A stretch of 64,000 nucleotides of DNA, taken from the NCBI GenBank assembly GCA_009761415.1, contig QUOL01000003.1, forward strand, positions 1,736,001 through 1,800,000, given 5' to 3'. This stretch comes from Sarcomyxa edulis. Lineage: Eukaryota; Basidiomycota; Agaricomycetes; Agaricales; Mycenaceae. The notes under the pieces are model-generated. The model was not told the origin of the DNA and made no database searches. It worked only from the letters and a program-made list of their open reading frames with translations. The translations under genes and the position numbers were made by a program. This document shows, one piece after another, positions 46,690-58,683 of this stretch (position 1 is the stretch's first letter; each line of letters starts with the position of its first letter).

Positions 46690-49600
46690 ATGCACTCCAT
46701 CACTCATTCTCTCGCTCAGAGAGCACCTCCAGCAGCTCGTACCAGGGCCCGTTGGCAGCCCTATAATTCTCTCATCTCATCCTCTTCCTCCTCATCCTCG
46801 TCTTCGTCCTCGTCTTCCTCTTCATCCTCCTCATCCTCATCCTCCTCATCCACATCGTCTTCTTCCTCAATATCTCGCTCTCCTTCCAATTCCAGTTCAT
46901 ATCTCAATACCCCAGCCTCCTCTGTAACATCATCGTCCCCCTCACCCCCATGCGACCCAAGGCTGGTCCAGCCCTCCATACCACCACTACAAACACCAAA
47001 GCCAAAGGACCCCCCTCAGATACAATCACGGGACCCCCACAAGACCAAATACGCTCTCGGACTCGTTGGTGAGTGCCCGTACCACCCTTCTCTTCCCTTC
47101 CCTTCTTCACATTAGACCCGGCGCTAATACATCCATCCATCCATCCATACCCCCATTGTCATTGTCGTTTTTGTTATTGTTGTTTTTGTCGTTGGTTTAC
47201 TCTGACAGACCAAGCCGTAAAATCCCTATGCGAGATATGGCACCCCCAAGATATTCCCACCGTTTTTCTCGTAGCCTCCGCCTCCGCCACTGCCTCCGCC
47301 ACTGCCACTCGTCTACCGGTTCCGGGTCAGAGCACCGGTGTTAATCCGTCGACGCTTACTTCGACCAGCACTAAACAAGTCACCAATCACAATCCCACAC
47401 CCACACCCAATCACAATCCCACACAGAAACGCCAACAGCAGAAGCAGAGAGAGCACCGTCGTAACATCAACGTCAACACACAGCTCCCATCGCCCGTATC
47501 GCCCTCCACTCAACCATCGCCTACATCCGATCCTGATCCTGATTCTGATTCGCCTCCCTTCGCTCCCACTGCTCCCGTAAATCAAGCTCATGGTCAAGCG
47601 CAAGGTCAACCCCCACCCCAATCCCAAGGCCCATCCCCCACCACCACCACCACCCCTCCAACCCCTCCAACCCCTCCAACCCTCCCCCCCCTAAAATCCT
47701 TCGTCCACGAAGTCCTCCGACGCTCCCGTACCTCAGCCACAGTCCTCCAAACTGCCCTCTGCTATCTTGAGGCTGTACGCCCGAAGGTGAGGGGGCTTGT
47801 GGAGCTGGAGAGGGAGGGGAGGGGGGGGAGGGGGGAGGAGGATTGCGGGGGGAGGGTTGAGGTTGGTGGGGATTTTGGGGATAGTATTGTTGTTGGTGGA
47901 CTGGGTCAAGAAGGGGTAAATGGGAAGGGGGATGTGATGGATGGGAAGGGTGTGGGTAAAGACAGGGTAGATGGGGTAAATGGGGAGGATGTGGAAATGG
48001 ATATGGAGGAGCTCGTTGATTTGGAGAGGTGTGCGCCTACAACGACCGAAATCATTGAAAACAACGAGATACAAGAAGGAGAAGGAGAATATGCAGCAGA
48101 GACGGATGCGGGTTTGGTGGGATCCGGTGAGGATACTATCCGCGTCACCGACACCGATAGCGATACCGACACAGACGCTATCATCAACGAACTAGCAACA
48201 TTCACCTCCACCACCTCCATCCCACCCCGCGCCTCCCACTCCCTCAACCACCCCCCCACCTCCTCCTTCCCCCCTTCCCAAACCCACTCCCTCAAAACCC
48301 ACTCCCACAACTCCCTCCGCACCGCCCACCCAAAACACCCCCACACCCCCTCCCCCCCCCTCCCCCCGCTCCCCCCCCTCCCCTCCCCCCTCCTCTGCCC
48401 CCGCCGCGCCTTCCTCGCCTCCCTCATCCTCGCCTCCAAATTCACCCAAGATCGGTGTTACTCCAACCGCGCGTGGGCGAAGTTGTCGGGCTTACCGGCG
48501 CGGGAGGTGGGGAGGTGTGAGAGGGCGCTTGGGGGGGCGCTGGAGTGGAGGCTTTGGGTTGGGAAGGGGATGGTGCAGACGGGTGGGCAGACGGGTGTGA
48601 GTGTTGCTCCTCCCGTCGTACCTTCACGATCGTTGGTGAGGACGAGTAGCGACGGTGCGTTGATTAGGTCGGCAGCACCGGTGGTGCTTCCGATGCAGAG
48701 GAAGCCGTTCGTGTATTCGGCTATCCCTATCTCCATCCCTACTACAAACCACCACCTCAACAATATCGACAACAGCAGCAACAACAACAACTTCCCCGCT
48801 CCCTCGACGGGACATGGACGTGGCCTCAGACGATGCTCGACGCTCCCTGCAGAAGCTTATGCTTATTCCCAGTCCCAGTCTCAGTCTCAATCCCACTCCT
48901 CCCAGTCACAATCCCAGTCGCAAGCTACCACACCAGACGCCTACGCTTACGCTTACTCCCAATCCCAGTCAAACATAGCCTACGCACACCCCCACTCTAC
49001 TCCAGCCTACTGCGTACAACCCGAAACACCCTTCAGTGCACAACAGATGATGGCACCGGTACATTCCGTGCAGATGTTGTGCGATACGCAGACGCAATCG
49101 CAATCGCGTTTGGGTTTGGGTTTGGGTTTGGGTTTGGGTGGTTCGGGGATGATCAGCGGGGGTTACCAGGCAAGTCGTCTTTTCGGCGTTAGATCTTCGT
49201 ATCGTGAAACTGATATAATTTGTTCTACAGCACCAACACCAGCAGGTGCACTCGATGTATGCCAACAATAACACCACCAACAACGACCCAAGCCCCAACA
49301 CCCCAGCTCTGAGTCCATCCACTACAGAGTCCTCCACTGGCAGTGATACCGATAGCGGTAGTGGTGGGGATCGGACGATTCAGATGTCGACGTTTTTGGA
49401 TGAGGGGTATATGTTTGCTTCCGCTGCTTCGAGTTTTTCGAGTCTTTCTTCGAGTTCTTCGTACGCCAATATCGGTATGGGTATGGGTGCGTTCGGTATG
49501 GACTTGAACTCGGATTCTACTTTCGTCGTTTCGCCTCCTGGTGATAACCTCTCCAACTCAAACTTCAACAACACCATCTCGAACATACACTCGAACTCGA

Positions 49601-49869
49601 ACACCATCTCGAACCACAACATCAATAACATCGACGGCTCTTACGGGCCCTCATTCAAGACCAGAACTTCGACGGCCATCTACGCCAACTCACACCCACA
49701 CCCAGAGACATCCCAATATTCGTCTGGTGGATATGCGTATCAACCAAATTTGGGTCCAGATATGGATACTATGCACATGCGATGGAACGAGGCGCAATTG
49801 CAACTCGGTGGTCATGGAGGGGATTCGTCCATCTCGAATTCGAACTCGGGTGATGTTTACGTTTATTAG
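46690..49869 (+). CDS. Pho80/PCL-type cyclin with long low-complexity regions, 992 aa
   Basis: Three exons: 46690-47068, 47209-49169 and 49231-49869, joining in frame to 992 residues. The cyclin fold is recognisable in two blocks separated by a large insert: VDQAVKSLCEIWHPQDIPTV and SFVHEVLRRSRTSATVLQTA then LCYLEAVRPKV; and RRAFLASLILASKFTQDRCY, NRAWAKLSGLPAREVGRCER and ALGGALEWRLWVGK. This matches Pho80/PCL cyclins, which activate Pho85-type kinases and link nutrients, morphology and the cell cycle. Typical members are 250-450 residues; the extra length is serine, proline, glycine, glutamine and asparagine repeats, including a pure serine tract near the start. The second intron uses a GC donor (CAG then GCAAGT): the GT alternative nearby leads to an early stop, while the GC reading opens a 213-codon exon. 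The start may lie further upstream. Confidence 0.85.
46780..46875 (+). repeat. Serine-coding microsatellite (TCN tract)
   Basis: A nearly pure run of TCA/TCC/TCT/TCG serine codons encoding about 30 serines inside cyclin exon 1. Prone to length change. Confidence 0.85.
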
Positions 49870-50945
49870 CTGGTCTGCGGTGCGGAATTCCTGGGACTTT
49901 TTGGTCGATTGCAAACTGCGATACGCAACTTGCGGCTTGCAGGAAAGAAGGGCGCGAAGCCTGAAGCTCTTCATTATCATTGTTACGGTTCCTGTCTCTG
50001 TCTCTATCTCCTTCTTTTTTTCTCTGCCTCTATCTCTCTCTTCTCAGCCAGCTCGTCTCCTACTGTGTGTTATCTCGTCTCATCTCCTTGTCTTTTTTAC
50101 TCTTACTCTTTCCCCTTTACTACTCTTACTCTTACTTACTTTTCCCTTGCCTTGCCTTGCCTTGCCTTGCCTTCCTTCTTTCTTTGTAAAAACCACACAT
50201 ACATGGATGTTTCTCTCGCCTATCCGCCTCTTCTAAATAAACCAAATGCTCAATGCCCAATACACTTGATACCGGTTCCAAATTCTCTTCAGTGTTCACG
50301 TTCACGTTCAGACTTGCTTACTTCTACTTCCCTTATGCATTCAGATATATACATGCCTTTTGGTGTCTCTCGTATCGACTTCATGCACTGCACTGTAACT
50401 TGCCTTTACCAACCTTTTTCTTTTCTTTTTCTCTGCCTACATACATACCTATCTCAAAATCCACCCAAACAAACGACCCCGGCCAACGCCATTCTTCCCA
50501 TCCTCCTACCTCCCACACCCTCCTGACATGACGGGGACCGCTCGACTTCCTCTCATGCTCATCATCACTTGTTTATGCTGCTCTGCCTACCTGCCCAATT
50601 CTCGAACGTCTTTATGGTTTCCCACAGATATTCAGATTCTATGATGCTTTCTTCCAACTCCGTTGCATGCGATCAAATTTGTACCGAGTATTTTCAGTAG
50701 TGTACGATGTTATATACATACCCCGCTTTCTCTCTCTCTCTCTTTCCGAATAGATGTTATTTCCTTTGGCCGGGAATTGTGTGTGTTCTTTTGAGTATGA
50801 CTCGGGAGGTATGAAGCTTGAGTCGGATTCAAGAGATATCCAAACGTTCATTCGTTCATAGAATTCCAATATTGTGGTAGGTATACATGTTACATTGTCC
50901 AACCGCTTATTCCTTCCAGTTCCGTTCTCCGTAGGTGTGGAGCGT
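49870..50945. other. Convergent intergenic region, cyclin 3' UTR
   Basis: Strongly pyrimidine-rich on the plus strand (runs of CTCTT, TTACTC). It contains a (CCTTG)n microsatellite at about 50145-50172. No gene supported. Confidence 0.5.
50145..50172 (+). repeat. (CCTTG)n microsatellite
   Basis: About five tandem CCTTG units in the cyclin 3' flank. Confidence 0.85.
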
Positions 50946-51638
50946 TCACTCGTTGAAAAACTCCAACGGAGTATCGCGTGTCTGGATAGCACGCCAGACG
51001 GTGGGATGGCCTTCTGGGGTCTTCTTGCCCTCATCCGTCCAGATCGAGTGGAAGAGCACGTCTTCTGAACCCTATATCGAGGTATATTTTCGTCAGCGAA
51101 TGGGTGATGAAGACGCGATTGATGAACTCACCCTGTTGGGAGGATCGTGGATTCTACCAGGGAATCAAATGAGCGCTCAATTGAACGGTGGCAGAGAAAA
51201 CCAGTACACACCTAACGTGAACGAAACCCTCTCCTTCAGCGTCATTGACGGCAGGCAATCTAAGCTTTCCAAGGATTATGGTACCTGCGTGGCGTGTCCA
51301 TCTATTCAGTATCAGCAGGACAGAGTGAGACAAACTTGGCAACACACCGTAAGATGTGGAACCACTCCTGATCTCTACAAGATCCTTCCGGATATCGAAG
51401 GATACAAGCTCTTCATCACTGAGTCCCGAAGCCCTTGCCCACATTTTGGGTTCGTGCTTGTCCCAGTCATGTCTCGACTTGACGATGTTGGCTTTGATGT
51501 CGTGGAGAACAGCATGGAAAGCTGTGATCGCGTTCTCGTGGGGTGCGTGGGGCGCGTTGAAATTGACGTCTTCACCTGATGCTGTAGTAGGAATTGTAGC
51601 GATTGAGTTGTGGGTATTGAATGGATTCACGTACCCAT
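50946..51638 (-). CDS. Uncharacterised protein, 152 aa, with 4-nt first exon
   Basis: Five exons: 51638-51635 (ATGG only), 51581-51348, 51284-51212, 51153-51132 and 51071-50946, joining in frame to 152 residues. No earlier in-frame ATG exists in exon 2, and ATGG followed by GTACGT is an ideal donor, so the 4-nt exon is the best model. Sequence marks include HAPHENAITAFHAVLHDIK, KMWARASGLSDEELVSFDIR, YGTIILGKLRLP, FVHVRIHDPPNRG and EDVLFHSIWTDEG. There is no signal peptide or membrane segment, and one histidine-rich patch near the start. I do not recognise the family. The good exon structure and non-repetitive sequence argue it is a real gene. It is divergent from the PRXL2-like gene, 238 bp apart. 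Confidence 0.78.
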
Positions 51639-51876
51639 AGTATTAGTATTGATTTCGAGGCTGGGGTAAAAGTAAAGGGAGAATGCGGAGTCTCGACTCT
51701 GGTCTTAGCCAGAGCTTGGTGATTGCATATGGAAGTGCCGCTGAGTCCGAAATCATGATCGTCTGTTATCTTTATAGGAGCATTACCTCTTATGGCCGTC
51801 CCGCTACTAGGCCACTCGATGCTATGTTTTTTATCTTCTACTTGCGACTCCTGTATCTTTTGACTGGACCACCATC

Positions 51877-53795
51877 ATGTACCCATTTCGCAGTAGATCA
51901 GGCTCTCAGCAGCAGCTGAACGCCCGAGTTCCCTTTCATCCTGAACCTGTTTCTACCTCGAAATCACTTTCCTTCATCCCAAATGAAGCCAAGCGGTATC
52001 CGAAGCCGAATCTCAAAGACCCGTTCGCCTCAATGCGGACACTCCGAGATGGGGCCGTGGATCCCAAACAGACCTTATCGTTTCCTTCCGTAGATCGCAC
52101 GTCTCTATCGAACGAAGGCACCTCCGGCTTCCGTTGGGACCTCTCAGAATACACAGCTCGCAGAAAGTCTGTGAGCAATCAGCCTACGCCTCTCCTCAAA
52201 ACAGTTTCCGTACCGACACAACGCCCACCATCATTCCGCGTCCCCGTTCCCCCTGCATCACATATGTATCGGCCGCTCAAGACTACCAGGTCGAAACTTG
52301 CAGGACAAGGCGATTCCAGGAATATGTCCTCTCCAACCCTGGCAGTCACCCGTCCGTGGATGCAGAATACCAACACGGGTATCCATTCTGCAGTCGAGAG
52401 CTGTCCGAGTCTAATTCTCTGCGAGGTCCCTAGTCCAGAAACTAGCTCTGACGAAGGCGAAGCCAATCGAATTCATGCGTACATCGCCAACACACACTCT
52501 TTAAAATCCCCCTCACGTACCCAAGTATATTCCATGCGATGGAAAGACAGAGGGACACATATTGGTCAACGGCTCGTCACCAGGATATCGGGAAACCGTG
52601 TCCCGCCACGGAACATGGTCTCTATTTCTTCTCCAATGTTATCCAATACGGATTTACACCCCATGATCAACGTCAATCCTTCATATCCGAGCGTCTTCTT
52701 AGCTTCGTTCATCGAATCAGAAACCACTAGCGAGCCATATGAGCCTTTGTCGGACGTCTTCACCCCTTTGACGATGGAACCGTTCTCCGACTTCATCGAT
52801 CCAGACTTGCGTTCCTATTGGTCGCTGTCTTCTCCACCACCTCAGATATCCTTACCCTCAGAGGAAGCTCCCGCAGAAACTTCTGATAGCGTTGACAACG
52901 TCGATGCCTCGGGATCTCGTTCTCTGACCGCATCACCACTGGCAGCAGAAATCCCAGTATGCCCACCCGCATACGCCGTTTCCCAACAATCGTTTAGCGT
53001 GGGCGCAAAACCGACCCGTACTCAACTAGCAGAGGCAGCTTCGATACCCCTCCTCTCCGAGACCGGCGAAGTCGTCAACTTTGGGGAGTTGTGGCTAGAA
53101 CAAAAAACTGTGGTCGTCTTCATCCGCCATTTCTTGTATGTTTCCCTTCTAATCATTGGGCTGTGTCTGATTACTCCGTCATAGATGTCCGTTGTGTCAA
53201 GACTACATGAAGTCTATATCAGATAGCATTTCCCCGACGGGACTAAGCAGCACTGGTGTAAAATTAGTCATTATAGGCAACGGTTCGCATGACATGATCA
53301 AGTCTTACCGCAGTAAGATCCTCTTCCTTCTTCTCGATTCGCTCTAGAAAGCGCCTCTGAAACCCATTGTTTTACAGAAATCTTTCGCACAAGCTTCGCA
53401 GTGTACACCGATCCCACTCATCGTGTATACGAAGCACTGGGAATGACTCTACGCTCACTGGAGTCAGGCAAACGAGGACCTTACGTACGCCATGGCACTG
53501 TTCGCGGAATCGGAATGGTGGTAAAACACGCTATCAAGACCGGCATGCCCGTTTGGAAACAAGGAGGAGAGATAACGCAGTTGGGCGGCGAGTTCGTGTT
53601 GGGACCAGGGTATGTATAACGTTAGAATACCTATCCAAGTGCTGATCACTAATTTGTGAGATTTATAGGTTGACCTGTTCGTTTACGCATCGTATGGAGG
53701 GAACTATGGGGCATGTCGGGATCCTTGATGTCTTCAACGCGGCGGGGATAGAAAGGCATTTGATAGTGAAGTCAAAAGGTGCTAAGAAAGAGTAA
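51877..53795 (+). CDS. PRXL2/AhpC-TSA_2-type thioredoxin-fold protein, 581 aa (copy A)
   Basis: Four exons: 51877-53135, 53185-53312, 53378-53609 and 53669-53795. The first 380 residues are low-complexity and probably disordered. The C-terminal 200 form a thioredoxin-like fold of the AhpC/TSA_2 (PRXL2, AAED1) family: AEAASIPLLSETGEVVNFGE, VVVFIRHFLCPLCQDYMKS with a CPLC motif at the redox position, VKLVIIGNGSHDMIKSYR, FAVYTDPTHRVYEALGM, GEITQLGGEFVLGPG and LTCSFTHRMEGTMGHVGI. Members are thought to handle peroxides or thiols, but most are untested. It sits just before a diverged tandem copy (54.4-56.1 kb) with the same intron positions. Confidence 0.87.
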
Positions 53796-54413
53796 TCGCA
53801 ATCAGGGATAAGCGTGTTATAATCAGGATTGTATGTATGGATTGGGAAGTCAAACACTTATCACGAGTGTATTTAGGATATAGGGTATCTTGGGCATGTT
53901 CAGTAGATAATATCTGGGAATCTAGCGATCGTAAACAAATCGTCATATCAATGTGGATTGGGCGTACTCTGATCCTGTCATTCCTATTCTCTTAGACTCG
54001 GAAGAACAACAGCGCTTGCTACACCACGTGCAGACGCGTTGTTGATGGGCTGTTGACGCGCTGTTTGGTCGATACCACAACCACTTCGTACTATTTCATT
54101 TACAACAGTAAGGGGTCAGTACATCCTCAATCGACTCCATCAAATGAAATACGGACCACAATCTGCACAGGTATGTGCATGGGGTCATGGGGTCATATGT
54201 CAATGATCGTTCAGGAGAGGGGGGATTGATCCCAGCCGCTCTTGAGCCTCTTCGACGAAATCATCAGCGTTACAAACCGCCCCCTTCCCCAATCCCCAGC
54301 TACAAGTTCGTATCTTTCTGTGATTCCACTTCCCCATCCAGCGGGGGCCATTTATCTCGGTGTACCTTCGGCTGATCACGTCCTTCAAACAGCGCCTCTC
54401 GACCTCCACGGCA
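53796..54413. other. Intergenic region between the PRXL2 copies
   Basis: About 620 bp; holds the 3' UTR of copy A and the promoter of copy B. A short near-repeat (GACGCGTTGTTGATGGGCT / GTTGACGCGCTGTT) lies at about 54030-54065. No gene seen. Confidence 0.45.
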
Positions 54414-56147
54414 ATGACCAACTCCGAAAACGTCCCAGATGGAGAAGTCTGTGTCTATCTCAATACAAGGGACAATGATTACGAACTGTCAATAACGAGA
54501 GAATCATATCTGAAGAAAAGGAAAAGAAAGGTCATCGCTAAATTCAACATCCCAAAGGAAGCGTGTCGACGAGGACTGACCAAGTTCTCGGCTCCCCGCG
54601 ATATCCCTCGTTTGTCATTCCTGAATCCGACAGCGACTCATTATGAATCTTCACCATATGTCAGTGTCCCCTCACTCTTGTTCCCCGAAGGGGAGATACT
54701 GCCGGAACTTGATATAGACGAAAGTCCTGAGTCAATGTTCGAATATCCCGCGTCACTCGAGTTAAATTCGGCATCTGCGTCTCTATCGCAGACGGAGTCA
54801 GACGCTCCGACAGAACTGTCATCACATCCGAGTCCACTCCCGCAATGGATCCTTCGTCCTATCGTCCCACGGCCGGAAGGTCACACGAGTCCCCATGGCC
54901 AGCCCGGAATTTCGAGGTTGCAAACCGGAGGCACAGGAACAACTAGAAGTACCCAGTTCGAGGAAGCAGAGTTTGAAGCGCTTCTGGCATTTGATCGCAC
55001 AAGAAACCCTTCTACCTACAGGTATAGAACGACAGCGAGAGCGGCGAAAGACATCGAGGACCTCGATATCGCACCGTTTCACCGGACAGCAATGGTGACG
55101 CAGAAGCAGCTCGTAAACGCAGCTTCTCTGTCCGTAACTTCAGAAACGGGAGAAGAGATAACCTTCGGGAAATTATGGAAAGATCAAAAAACAATCGTGA
55201 TCTTCATAAGACATTTCTGGTATGTGTTTGAACAACCAACAGCAGCACCAAAACGGATGCATGCGATCTTTACAGGTGCCCTTTTTGTCAAGATTATATG
55301 ACGTCTATATCCGAGGCCATATCGGCTGCAGCGTTAGAGCAAGCTGGTATAAAGTTGGTAATAGTCAGCGACGGGTCTTACAAAATGATCAAAGCATATA
55401 GCAGTGAGCCGTACCTTTGAGATATCTTTCTCTCAAGTTGGCTGATGTATTTCTATCTGTAGAATTATTCCACGGTCCTTTCAAGGTATATACCGACCCA
55501 ACGCTCCAGGTGTATAAGGCACTCGGAATGACGTTGAAATCTTTGGACCCGGGACCTGATATCGACTGTGGAAGCTATGTGCGTCACGGGACCATGACTG
55601 GGATCGGAAAACTTGTAGCGAATGCTGCAAGAGCCAGGCTCCCATGGGAGAAGCGAGGAGATATTGGTCAACTGGGAGGTGAATTCGTATTGGGACCAGG
55701 GTGCGTTGAAGATATGACCGTGCTCTCCTGAGTCATCACGCTGACCTTTGGGCATCCAGGCTCGAGTGCACTTTCGTTCACAGGATGAACACTACTCGGT
55801 CGCACACTTCCATATCGACGGTCGCAGAGGCGGCAGGCGTAACGGGATTCGATATACGTCAACGGCGTGGCTCCGTCAATCAGGGAAATGACATCCGGAG
55901 TTCGAGACTGGCTGACATAGTAGACGCAGTCACGACAAGTCATATGCGATCCGTCATCGGAAGGCTACACACTAAGACGGAACATGCATCGCAGCAGAAT
56001 GCTCTTGACGCGTTAGAAAGGTCCCTTTTCGTCACCCGGGTACCAGAGAGTACTTTCGACGTGACCGAAGGAATGAACGGGGATTGCAGCACTTTTTTCG
56101 AGCCGCCGGAAAAGCCGTCAACCGAGAGAGAGCGATGTGGAAATTGA
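54414..56147 (+). CDS. PRXL2/AhpC-TSA_2-type thioredoxin-fold protein, 519 aa (copy B)
   Basis: Four exons: 54414-55219, 55276-55403, 55463-55700 and 55760-56147. The introns fall at the same codons and phases as in copy A, and exon 2 is 128 nt in both, showing tandem duplication. The conserved domain reads VNAASLSVTSETGEEITFGK, IVIFIRHFWCPFCQDYMTS with a CPFC motif, IKLVIVSDGSYKMIKAYS, FKVYTDPTLQVYKALGM and GDIGQLGGEFVLGPG. The N-terminal region differs from copy A. The C-terminus is extended by about 100 residues after LECTFVHRMN, and the block equivalent to GHVGILDVFNAAGI is replaced by SHTSISTVAEAAGV, so the end of the fold has changed. The first ATG after the last upstream stop was chosen as start. 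Confidence 0.83.
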
Positions 56148-57035
56148 GAGGACTTGGGACTTTGTGTTGACATCAGGGTCTCTTCGTCTGCAAAGGCGGC
56201 GGAAGTAGAAATGGTGTGACGGTTCTTCGATTCACTTATCGTGGTAGTATAGCAGTCATTCATTGTTTAATCGGAGCATGTCTAGTCTGTTCATCGCACA
56301 AATTTGAGTGCAGGTATTGCGTAAGTAGAACCAGGTATAACTTACGTGTAATTCAACCCCAGTGCCATTGCCACATAGATGACACTGTCACAACGTTGTC
56401 CAGTCATTGTGCATACAAAGCAAACCCCACTGAGTTATCCGCATGATGGACATTTGACTGTGACCAGAATAGGGAGGGATGAGAGCCCTAGTCCGGATCC
56501 GGCTTGAGACATCCAGAACGACCTCAGTTGCAGGAATAAGTACAACCGCGCGGACGGATGTTTGCCACAAGGAATAAAATATCCTGATGGAGTATTGTTA
56601 TGATACCATACCCCCAATAGCACTAGTCGGGCACTGGCATGATTTCGATGGACTGGCACTACAAAAAGTCGATGCAAGACAAATGCTGCCTGAGATGGGA
56701 GTCGGTGCGATGAAAGTTCTCGGAATTTTCCGGTGTTCAACGAAACCTGCAACCTTGGAACTTTGGCGCGTGGCACTCACCATATAACTCTTATATTGCT
56801 TCCCACTTAGAGGTCCTAGCCAAGCTTGTCATTTTCGATTATCGAGAGCTCAACAATTTTCCGCATGGTGAGCCTGGTATGCATGTGCGCGGGACCCATA
56901 TTTAGTACTCGGGGACTTCTCTACGTCGTGGCGCCTGAGGTTCGGATGAGTCGTCCATGCGGGTGCAAGTATATATAATCGCAAGGAGGCCATTTACTTC
57001 TCCAGGACGTCTTGACTCTCAATCGACTCCCCAGG
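56148..57035. other. Intergenic region before the protease gene
   Basis: About 890 bp with only short open frames and no recognisable motifs. A TATATATAA motif at 56970-56978, 58 bp before the protease start, is a probable TATA box. Confidence 0.45.
56970..56978 (+). promoter_or_regulatory. TATA box of the aspartic protease gene
   Basis: TATATATAA, ending 57 bp before the start codon at 57036. Good motif and spacing. Confidence 0.55.
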
Positions 57036-58683
57036 ATGTTTGTCCAGCTCGCCCTCGTATCTTTAGCTCTTTCTCGCATTGTTCTTGGAGTTATAGCGGA
57101 AGTCAAACCTCAGAAAATCAATTTGACTTCGCGTACTGCTCCTGTAGGACGATCACTGAAACGCAGAGCTTTGGGTGCATCTAGCGTCCCCTTAGCTGAT
57201 TTCTTCCTAGGAACGGATCTCCAGTAAGTTACCGTTTCTTGAACACATTGGCACATCCATTGATGTCTGCATTCAGATGGTTCGGTAACATTTCAGGTTG
57301 AGTTGCCATCATATATCTCTTGCCTCACACATGTGCTGACTTCGCTGGCTTCCATCGTATCTTAGTTGGTACACCTCCACAGGATGTCACAGTGAGTTTT
57401 CCTAAGAAAAATCTATCAATTCTGATTGCGTTTCACAGGTCGTTTTCGATACTGGAAGTGTTACTCTTGAATTTGTCGGTGGGTACCCTGAACTTTGGAT
57501 TGAATTTCGATGACTTCATTCTTGGTTTTGGTGAAAGGCACTGCTTGTGGGGAAGTTTGTGCTAATCAAGTCAAATTCGATCCCTCCAAGAGTTCAACCT
57601 TTGTCGATCTGGGCACTACAAGCTCCATTACGTTCGCGACCGGTGTAGGTGTGGACCCGGTCATTGGGGCAAACTATAAGCTCACCCTGAGAGCTGGTCG
57701 AGACACCGTCTCTGTAGGGGGCCTCAAGGCTTCCGGCGTCAGCCTCAACATCATCACAGACCAGACTCCTAAATTCTCTATCGATCCATTCAGTGGAATA
57801 CAAGGTAAGTAGTCTGAATGACTCGTATCGTTCAGCCGTATTGCTTCAAAAGGATCCAACACTCACTTTGCACAGGAATGGGCGCGCAGGCCTCAGGTTT
57901 CTTTGCTAGTCTCGTCAGCCAGGGTCTACCATGTATGTTCTGTGACGACTATGCAATCTAGCCCACATCTCTGACCCAGAGAATTAAGCCTTATTCAGTT
58001 TGTTTTTGACGCCGAATGCTGTTGGTGATGCGGAAATGACGCTAGGTGGCATTGACTCCACGAAGTTCATAGGTCAGCATAGAAGCTCCTAGAAATGCCT
58101 ATACTAATCTTTACTGATCTTCCCTTAGGTGACCTCACATTTGCGTCCCTACCATTGGGCGCGGGTAGGACATGGCAATTGTCATCTCCTCAACTGTCTG
58201 TCAACGGCAAAACGACCAGTCTGCTCAAGAGAACCCGCGACATCATATTTGACAGTGGAACGAGCAACGTTCTATTCGATACAGACACTACAGAGGTTGG
58301 TCCTCTCTTCACTGGTAGTTTCCTTTTGAATCTCATGTATAGCGGAACAGGCTCTTTACGCCCTTATCTCTCCCGACATCAAACCCAACCCCGCCGAGCC
58401 TGGGACTTACGGAATCGCATGTGACCAGATTCCCTCCTTACCCGCAGCCATTGATATCACGTTCACCTCGCAAGCCGGGACACCCTTCAACCTCACGATC
58501 CCCAGCAGTGAATTGAGCGTTGGCCCTTTTGCAAACAACGCATCATTGTGTCAAACCCTCATCAATGCATTTGACGGCCTCGAGTTAGTCGGTGGGAGTC
58601 TTTTGAAGCACTATTATAGTGTATGGGATATCAGTGGTCAACGGATGGGCTTTGCTCCGAACGGTACGCAGTCTTTATCATAA
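57036..58683 (+). CDS. Secreted pepsin-like aspartic protease, 393 aa
   Basis: Nine exons: 57036-57223, 57277-57296, 57366-57391, 57439-57478, 57538-57804, 57876-57932, 57989-58072, 58129-58295 and 58351-58683. Exons 2-4 are tiny (20, 26 and 40 nt). A signal peptide (MFVQLALVSLALSRIVLG) leads into a short propeptide with a KRR site. Both catalytic motifs of the A1 family are present: VVFDTGSVTLEF and IIFDSGTSNVLF. Other family marks are WFGNISVGTPPQDV, KFDPSKSSTFVDLG, GGIDSTKFIGDLTF and a C-terminal WDISGQRMGFAPNG. Enzymes of this family digest proteins outside the cell or in the vacuole at acid pH. The end is ambiguous: reading on gives a stop at 58681-58683, while a GT-AG intron would instead end the protein NGF at about 58741. 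Confidence 0.92.

Noticed and set aside
46761..46979. Asp/Glu-rich minus-strand frame
   Set aside because: It is the mirror image of the serine tract of the cyclin gene.
49170..49271. Direct read-through of the cyclin exon to a stop at 49271
   Set aside because: A GC-AG splice instead opens a 213-codon exon of matching style in the right frame.
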